DNA from: an uncultured Lachnospiraceae bacterium
GTDB taxonomy: Bacteria; Bacillota; Clostridia; Lachnospirales; Lachnospiraceae
NCBI GenBank assembly: GCA_934293575.1
Contig: CAKQYU010000002.1
Span: 1-64,000 of the forward strand
Length of the DNA: 64,000 bases
Direction: 5' to 3'
Below the pieces are notes generated by a model that saw nothing but the letters and a program-made list of their open reading frames with translations, ran no database searches and had not been told where the DNA came from. This document shows positions 58,114-64,000 of the stretch, piece after piece. Every line of letters starts with the position of its first letter. Position 1 is the stretch's first letter. Position numbers and translations under genes: made by a program.

Positions 58114-61100
58114 ATGGAATACATATTGATAACGGCAGAAAACGGTTATGAACAGATGCCGGTTCAGGACAGGGTTACTTACAAAGGAAAGGAATACCGG
58201 ACAAAAGAGCTTTTGGCAAATCGGTGGATGGAAATAGAAGACGGTGAACAGGCTTTATACATACCGGACTCTGTACACTGCTTCGAGCATCAGGGTAAAA
58301 TTGCAATTGTGAAAAAGGATGGGGATATCTGTATTCCGGATTTAGATTATATTGTTTCTATAGATGAAGGAGAAATGAAAGTCTTTGGAGATATCTCTGA
58401 CAGGCGCCTGTACTTAAATCGAAAAAAATTGGTAAATTCCGGTGGAGATTTAAAATATACGCTTGCTGCCGGAGACCAACTTCTCATTGAAACTGTGCTG
58501 ATTATCTATTATGACAATTTGATTGAAGTCTTTTCGGATATGGATAAACTCAGTACCTCATTGGCAGAGTGTGATTCTGACAAAAAGCCCTTTGAAGGCT
58601 TTCCGCATTTCACAAGGTCGCCACGTCTAATTATGCATGCTCCTGATAAGAAGGTAGAGATTAATCATCCGCCGGCAGAGGCATCCATGCCAAAAGGAAG
58701 TCTGGTTCAGACTATTGTACCTCCAATTATTATGTTATGTATTACAATTGTGATTGCTATTGTAATGAACAGGGGCATTTTTGTACTCATGTCTGTTGCG
58801 TCAACCGTGATGACGCTGATATTTTCCATTACGGGTTATGTGAATAATAAGAAGGACTGTCGGGAAAAAAATAAAACGCGGAGCGACTTGTACAGGAAAT
58901 ATCTTTTAAAAAAGAGGAAGGAATTAAACGGACTGTATCAGGAGGAGAAGAGTGCCTATCATTATAACTATCCGGACATTGAAGATATTGAGAAGATGAT
59001 AAAAAGCTATAGCAGCCGCATTTATGAGCGGAGTGCAGAGGATGATGATTTCCTTGAAATAGCATTGGGCAAACGTAGGGAAAAAGCATCCTTTTCAGTC
59101 AGTTACCAGGATGACGAACTGAAAATGGAAGAGGACGAACTGGATAAGAAAGCAAAGAATTTGGTGGAAAAATTCGCCTATATAGAGGATAAGGTGGTAA
59201 CGGTCAATCTTAAAAATGCGCATCTTGGATTGGTTGGCGAAAAAGAAATCATTTTAGAGCAGCTAAAGCTGATTGTGGCACAACTGACCTTTCAGCAGAG
59301 CTATCATGATCTACAGATTGTTTTAATTCATAATAAAAAATATAATGATGAATTCCGGTGGATGCGGTGGTATCCTCATTTGACGGTTAAGAGTCTCAAT
59401 ATGTCCGGAGATATTAATTCTGAGCAGATGCGTGATCAGGTACTTGGCAGTTTGTTCCAAATATTAAAGGATAGAAAGCTGAAGGTGGAGGAGAGTAATA
59501 AACAGTCTCGTTTCCTGCCGCATTTTGTGTTTATTATTGATGAACCGAAACTGATTATGGATCATTCCATTATGGAATATTTAAATAAGTCCGGCAAGGA
59601 TCTTGGATTTTCCGTGATTTATACCAGTTATTTAAGAGGCAATCTGCCGGAAATTATCGGGACGGTTGTTGAGATACATGATTCAAAGGAAGCTACCTTA
59701 TTACTAAATGAAAATCAGGTGGTAAGTAAACGTTTTCGTTTGAACCATGTGGGAGACTGTAACTTAGAGTGGATGGCAAGAAACCTAAGTGTTCTGGTTC
59801 ATGATCTGGGCGTTACATCAAAGATACCTGAAAGTATTAGTTTCTTTGATATGTATGGAGTAAAAAAACCGGAGGAGTTTCATTCTGAATTAAGATGGAT
59901 GAAAAATCAGTCCCATAAATCCCTTGCAGTCCCTCTGGGTGTAAGGGCTGAGAATGATATTGTCTATCTGAACCTGCATGAAAAGGCACATGGTCCTCAT
60001 GGATTAGTAGCAGGAACCACAGGCTCCGGTAAATCCGAAATCATACAGTCATACATTTTGTCCCTCGCAGTTAATTTCCATCCTTATGAAGTGGGATTTC
60101 TGTTAATTGACTACAAGGGTGGCGGAATGGCAGGCTTATTTAAAAATTTGCCACATTTGCTCGGTACGATAACAAACTTAGACGGAAGCGAAAGCCAGAG
60201 GGCAATGGCTTCTATTAAAAGTGAGCTGGCAAGGCGTCAGAGAATTTTTGGACAGCATAATGTAAACCATATCAATGCTTATAATAAGTTGTATAAGAAT
60301 GGAGAAGTGCAGGAACCGATACCGCACCTTTTCTTAATCAGTGATGAGTTTGCAGAATTAAAGAAAGAACAGCCTGATTTCATGTCGGAACTTGTTTCTA
60401 CTGCGAGAATCGGACGAAGCTTAGGTATCCATCTGATTCTTGCCACACAAAAACCTACAGGTGTTGTAAATGATCAGATTTGGACGAACTCAAAATTCAA
60501 GCTTGCCTTGAAGGTGCAGAATGAAGGTGACAGCCGGGAGATTATTAAGACACCGGATGCAGCGTACATTACGCAGGCAGGACGGGCTTATCTTCAGGTA
60601 GGAAACAATGAAATTTATGAATTGTTCCAGTCTGCATGGAGCGGTGCGGAATTTGGAGAAGGTGGAGCAAAAAAGACAAAGGATAACAGAGTTTATCTGT
60701 TGAATGATCTTGGACAGGGAGAACTCTTAAATGAGGATTTGAGCGGAACAGGAGAAGAGGGCGGTATTAAGGCAACCCAGCTTGACGTGACGATTGATTA
60801 TTTGAAGGCACTTTTTGAAAGTGAAGGTATTGAAAAAGTCAGAAAACCATGGCTTCCGTCTTTACTTCAGATTCTGGTAAGTCCTTTAAGCAATATTACG
60901 GAAGAAGGGCAGTGGAAGCAGGTTGTGCCATATGATAAGACAACGCCTGTCAATCTGACGATTCCATTCGGTATGATTGATATTCCGGAAGAACAACTTC
61001 AAAAAGAATATACAGTCAATCTGGCAAAAGAGGGAAATATTGTATTTATGTCTTCAGCGGGATATGGAAAAACAATTTTCCTTATGACAGCGGTTATCAG

Positions 61101-62478
61101 TCTTGCTTTACAGAATCAGGTAGAAAGTCTGCATTTCTATATCCTTGACTTTGGAAACAGTGCGTTGATACCGTTAAATGCCCTGCCACATACAGCGGAT
61201 TATATTTTGTATGATGACATGGAGAAACTGCGGAAATTTATTAATATTATACAAGACGAGGTTGCCTTGAGAAAAAAACTGTTTGCAGAAAAAATGGTTC
61301 AGAATTTTACCGTATATAATCAGACAAATGAAGAACCGCTGAGAGCAGTTGTAATAGTTGTTGATAATTTTGATGTAGTGCGTGAATTAGGACCTGATGT
61401 GGAGGAATTTTTTACCAAGCTTTCAAGAGATGGTGCAGGACTTGGTATTTTCTTAATGATTACTGCAACAAGGGTAAATGGCGTTAAGTATTCTATTTTA
61501 AATAATTTTAAGATTAAGATTGCAGGCTATCTTTTTGATAATACGGAAGCCAATACGCTGGTAGGAAAGAGTGAATATAAGTTACCGGAAATCAGAGGAA
61601 GAGCGTTGGTAAAAACAGCCAATGTAAATATCATGCAGATTTATACCATGGTTAAATTTGAGAATGATATTGAATATAACCAGAAGATAAAAGAACTGAT
61701 ACAAAAAATTACTGCAAAATATCCGGACAGACGGGCACCTAGAATACCGGTACTTCCGGAACAGTTCCGTTATCCGATGCTTTCTGATTTTGCGGATGGA
61801 GGAGAGCCGTTTGATCTGGCGGTAGGTCTTGAAGTTGAATCTGTTACCAAAGCAGGATTTACAAGGATACAGTCACCATTTGTAATCATTGGTGAGACCG
61901 GAAAGGGCAAGACCAATATGCTGAAGGTATTGTTATCCCAGATATCGGGAAATGGAACGGCATATCTCTTTGATTCTTCTGCTATGAGTTTGTATTCCTA
62001 TCAGGACAGGAAGGGTATCGTTTATGTGCAGGATGAAGATGAGTTTGAGGATTTTGTCGACCAAATGAAGCAGCTTTGTGAAGAAAGAAGACTTCGCTGT
62101 AAGCAGGAACTGGATAAAAACAGCATTATAATGCCGATGGAATTTTATCAGACGGAGGAGCCGGTTTACATCGTAATTGATGATATGGATAAATTTATGG
62201 CTTCGGGAAGTGTATTTGAGGACGAACTGTATGGCATCATGACGGATGCGGCTGAATGTGGAGTTGGTATCATCATTACGGTACATTCAGCGAAACTTAA
62301 AGGTTTTGATCCGTTGTCAAAGTGGGTAAAAGCAGCTTCTCATGGACTGGTGTTGAGCCCACAGGGAACTTTGAATATCTTCCCAGTCAGAGTACAACGG
62401 GAATACCCTCAAATGGGACAGGGATTATTGTTCCATAATGGAGAGTATGTAAAAGTGCAGCTTCCGGAGTGTCAGTAA
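58114..62478 (+). CDS. essC: EssC-type FtsK/SpoIIIE ATPase of type VII secretion
   Basis: A 1454-residue motor protein. The N-terminal ~190 residues hold FHA-like domains (YIVSIDEGEMKVFGDISDRRLYLN); two transmembrane helices lie at about 197-245. Three FtsK/SpoIIIE-type ATPase domains follow: D1 with GTTGSGKS at 634-641 and LLIDYKGGGMAG; D2 with SAGYGKT around 981-987, and D3 with GETGKGKT at 1260-1267 and VYIVIDDMD. D1 keeps the full Walker motifs; D2 and D3 are the usual more divergent domains that read substrate signals. Length is that of full EssC, so no truncation. It drives export of the WXG100-like protein and of the RHS toxin with its partners. Confidence 0.96.
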   Translation: MEYILITAENGYEQMPVQDRVTYKGKEYRTKELLANRWMEIEDGEQALYIPDSVHCFEHQGKIAIVKKDGDICIPDLDYIVSIDEGEMKVFGDISDRRLYLNRKKLVNSGGDLKYTLAAGDQLLIETVLIIYYDNLIEVFSDMDKLSTSLAECDSDKKPFEGFPHFTRSPRLIMHAPDKKVEINHPPAEASMPKGSLVQTIVPPIIMLCITIVIAIVMNRGIFVLMSVASTVMTLIFSITGYVNNKKDCREKNKTRSDLYRKYLLKKRKELNGLYQEEKSAYHYNYPDIEDIEKMIKSYSSRIYERSAEDDDFLEIALGKRREKASFSVSYQDDELKMEEDELDKKAKNLVEKFAYIEDKVVTVNLKNAHLGLVGEKEIILEQLKLIVAQLTFQQSYHDLQIVLIHNKKYNDEFRWMRWYPHLTVKSLNMSGDINSEQMRDQVLGSLFQILKDRKLKVEESNKQSRFLPHFVFIIDEPKLIMDHSIMEYLNKSGKDLGFSVIYTSYLRGNLPEIIGTVVEIHDSKEATLLLNENQVVSKRFRLNHVGDCNLEWMARNLSVLVHDLGVTSKIPESISFFDMYGVKKPEEFHSELRWMKNQSHKSLAVPLGVRAENDIVYLNLHEKAHGPHGLVAGTTGSGKSEIIQSYILSLAVNFHPYEVGFLLIDYKGGGMAGLFKNLPHLLGTITNLDGSESQRAMASIKSELARRQRIFGQHNVNHINAYNKLYKNGEVQEPIPHLFLISDEFAELKKEQPDFMSELVSTARIGRSLGIHLILATQKPTGVVNDQIWTNSKFKLALKVQNEGDSREIIKTPDAAYITQAGRAYLQVGNNEIYELFQSAWSGAEFGEGGAKKTKDNRVYLLNDLGQGELLNEDLSGTGEEGGIKATQLDVTIDYLKALFESEGIEKVRKPWLPSLLQILVSPLSNITEEGQWKQVVPYDKTTPVNLTIPFGMIDIPEEQLQKEYTVNLAKEGNIVFMSSAGYGKTIFLMTAVISLALQNQVESLHFYILDFGNSALIPLNALPHTADYILYDDMEKLRKFINIIQDEVALRKKLFAEKMVQNFTVYNQTNEEPLRAVVIVVDNFDVVRELGPDVEEFFTKLSRDGAGLGIFLMITATRVNGVKYSILNNFKIKIAGYLFDNTEANTLVGKSEYKLPEIRGRALVKTANVNIMQIYTMVKFENDIEYNQKIKELIQKITAKYPDRRAPRIPVLPEQFRYPMLSDFADGGEPFDLAVGLEVESVTKAGFTRIQSPFVIIGETGKGKTNMLKVLLSQISGNGTAYLFDSSAMSLYSYQDRKGIVYVQDEDEFEDFVDQMKQLCEERRLRCKQELDKNSIIMPMEFYQTEEPVYIVIDDMDKFMASGSVFEDELYGIMTDAAECGVGIIITVHSAKLKGFDPLSKWVKAASHGLVLSPQGTLNIFPVRVQREYPQMGQGLLFHNGEYVKVQLPECQ

Positions 62479-62641
62479 AAATATAGGAGAGAGGTATAAG
62501 TAGGGTAAGAGTGTTTTTTGAAGAAAACTCAACAAGCAATTGACTGTATGTATCAATATGAAACAATAGTTTTCAAAAATAGGAGTTTGTTAATTGAGAA
62601 AATTGTGTGATAAATGCAAAATTCTGAATGAGGAGATATAA

Positions 62642-64000
62642 ATGGCAAAAAAATTTTATGCAGTAAAGATAGGAAAAGTGCCAGGTGTTTATGAGACATG
62701 GGCAGAATGTCAAAATCAAATAAGAGGAGTTTCAGGAGCAGTCTATAAAGGGTTTGCTACGAAGAAAGAGGCTGATGATTTTATTAGTGGAAAGTCTCTC
62801 CAACGTAAAACTCAAGAAAAAACACAAGCCATTGCATATGTGGATGGAAGTTATGATGCAATGACAAATGCTTTTTCTTATGGCATGGTTCTTTTCTATG
62901 AAGGTAAAGAGTTACATTTTTCAAAAAAATACATTGACCTAGATTTGGCGGAAATGAATAATGTTGCGGGTGAGATAAAAGGGGCAGAAGCCGCAATGCA
63001 ATACTGTATAGATAATAATATATCTAGTGTTACAATATATCATGACTATGAAGGGATAGCGAAATGGTGTAATGGAGAGTGGAAAGCTAAAAAATCGGGA
63101 ACCATTGCATATGTAAATTATTATAAACAAGTAAGTACCAAGGTTCATATATGTTTTGAAAAAGTAAAAGGACATTCCGGAAATAAGTATAATGAATTGG
63201 CTGACAAACTTGCTAAACAAGAACTTGGGATAAATTGCATAGAGAATAAAAGTACGGAGGTAAAACAAGTGGCTAAGAACAAAGGTTTTTTTATTGACAG
63301 AGACACAATTATAGATTTAATAAGAGAAATGGGCAGTAAGAGATGGAAAGATTTTGAAGCGAGCGATCTTACTGTCGTAGGAAATGCACATCGATGTGTA
63401 ATAGAAGCTGAGGGCAAAACCGCAATGTTGAATTTGTATTTTAATAATAATGGAACTACCACGATTATGCCAACTGGCAATAACACAGATATTTCATCTG
63501 TTATAAAAGCCTTGTTGGAAGAAAAGTGTACTTTTTCTGGTGATGCACATGGAAAAACATATTCTATTAAAAAATTGCCGCGAGAATGGGCAGAAAAAAT
63601 TGTGGAATACTTGAGAGCATTAGAGGGAGTAACAACAGAAGAACACAGTATAGATACGGTTCCTGTACATGATTCTTACATATTTACCAGTAAAATAGGG
63701 GATAAATTAACAATAAATCTTTACAAAACGGGGACATTAACATTACAGGGTAAACCTGCATATTTATATGGAGAGGCAATATCGTTTTTATCTTACTGTA
63801 AGGATGTATCTGTGGATGATATAGTAGATAGCATTAATAGTTTTCATGATGTAAATGTAAAAACAAGTGAAGTTCGAAATGATATGGAAGTTCTTATGCC
63901 AAGAGCATATGGTAATATAGATGAAATGATACTTAAATTACTTTCACCATCTATATCATTGAGAAAAGTAAATATTGAGTTAGAAGATTATTCGTGCTAT
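62642..64000 (+). CDS. viroplasmin / RNase HI / RnlA toxin fusion, 3' end outside window
   Basis: 453 residues are visible and the frame is open at the window end. Residues 2-50 are a viroplasmin (Cauli_VI) domain (FYAVKIGKVPGVYETW, KGFATKKEADDFI) that binds RNA-DNA hybrids. Residues 62-196 are RNase HI with all catalytic acids: D68 (YVDGS), E111 (GEIKGAE), D135 (YHDYEG), D188 (NELADKLA), and H178 (GHSG). From ~215 the protein resembles RnlA, the E. coli RNase LS toxin: LNLYFNNNGTTTI (N-terminal domain), LTINLYKTGTLTLQGKP (repeat domain) and the beginning of the HEPN domain (MPRAYGNIDEMILKLL). ATG follows GAGGAGATATA. The HEPN active site and any RnlB antitoxin must lie downstream. RnlA identity is by my recollection of the family sequence. 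Confidence 0.85.
   Translation, partial: MAKKFYAVKIGKVPGVYETWAECQNQIRGVSGAVYKGFATKKEADDFISGKSLQRKTQEKTQAIAYVDGSYDAMTNAFSYGMVLFYEGKELHFSKKYIDLDLAEMNNVAGEIKGAEAAMQYCIDNNISSVTIYHDYEGIAKWCNGEWKAKKSGTIAYVNYYKQVSTKVHICFEKVKGHSGNKYNELADKLAKQELGINCIENKSTEVKQVAKNKGFFIDRDTIIDLIREMGSKRWKDFEASDLTVVGNAHRCVIEAEGKTAMLNLYFNNNGTTTIMPTGNNTDISSVIKALLEEKCTFSGDAHGKTYSIKKLPREWAEKIVEYLRALEGVTTEEHSIDTVPVHDSYIFTSKIGDKLTINLYKTGTLTLQGKPAYLYGEAISFLSYCKDVSVDDIVDSINSFHDVNVKTSEVRNDMEVLMPRAYGNIDEMILKLLSPSISLRKVNIELEDYSCY

Noticed and set aside
62540..62570. Promoter for the RNase HI-RnlA fusion (TTGACT at 62540-62545)
   Set aside because: No acceptable -10 box at 16-18 bases; the gene may be read from another element in the 163-base gap or from essC transcription.
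1..64000. tRNA, rRNA, complete insertion sequence or CRISPR array
   Set aside because: None seen by eye on either strand; a tRNAscan or ISfinder search would be needed to exclude degenerate copies.

Overview
The window (64 kb, AT-rich) looks like chromosome of a Clostridia bacterium of the Lachnospiraceae. The evidence is the gene order of the ribosomal cluster (spc genes, secY-adk-map-infA-rpmJ-rpsM-rpsK-rpsD-rpoA-rplQ, ecfA-ecfT-truA, rplM-rpsI), the 37-residue L36, an L17 with a long insertion of a kind I recall from this family, strong AGGAGG ribosome binding sites, and the style of the VanW, ABC and two-component proteins. I cannot fix the genus. No rRNA, tRNA, CRISPR array or complete insertion sequence was seen.

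Layout. 1-16592: ribosomal proteins, secretion channel, adenylate kinase, methionine aminopeptidase, IF-1, RNA polymerase alpha, an ECF transporter energy module with both ATPases in one polypeptide, TruA and the L13-S9 pair. Three untranslated stretches here look regulatory: infA-rpmJ, rpmJ-rpsM, and the leader of rplM behind a consensus promoter. 16593-22920: an accessory island with a defence operon: small HTH protein, C5-cytosine methyltransferase, DUF3883-type nuclease, second C5 methyltransferase, DUF5343 protein and Swt1-type HEPN protein, edged by gene debris.

22921-43848: a rhodanese/TtcA-like fusion; a LiaS/NarX-type two-component system divergent from an ABC-2 exporter, with a palindromic site between them; a decayed holin-amidase pair; an ECF sigma factor coupled to a membrane-anchored beta-propeller protein; a 35-residue membrane peptide; a VanW protein; an AIR-synthase-like/Lrp/aminotransferase operon; a YdjI-like SPFH/zinc-ribbon membrane cluster; and an RlmD-type rRNA methyltransferase.

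43849-62478: a type VIIb secretion locus. EsaA-like, WXG100-like, EssA-like and EsaB-like genes come first, then three small helical partner proteins, a 1727-residue RHS/YD-repeat polymorphic toxin with a helical N-terminus, membrane immunity candidates and decayed fragments, then EssB and EssC. The cargo therefore sits inside the secretion core. A promoter with three direct repeats at a 21-22 bp period lies in front.

62642-64000 (cut by the window end): a fusion of a viroplasmin-like domain, an intact RNase HI and an RnlA-type toxin. This is the most unusual object here. In E. coli, RNase HI is a separate protein reported to stimulate RnlA.
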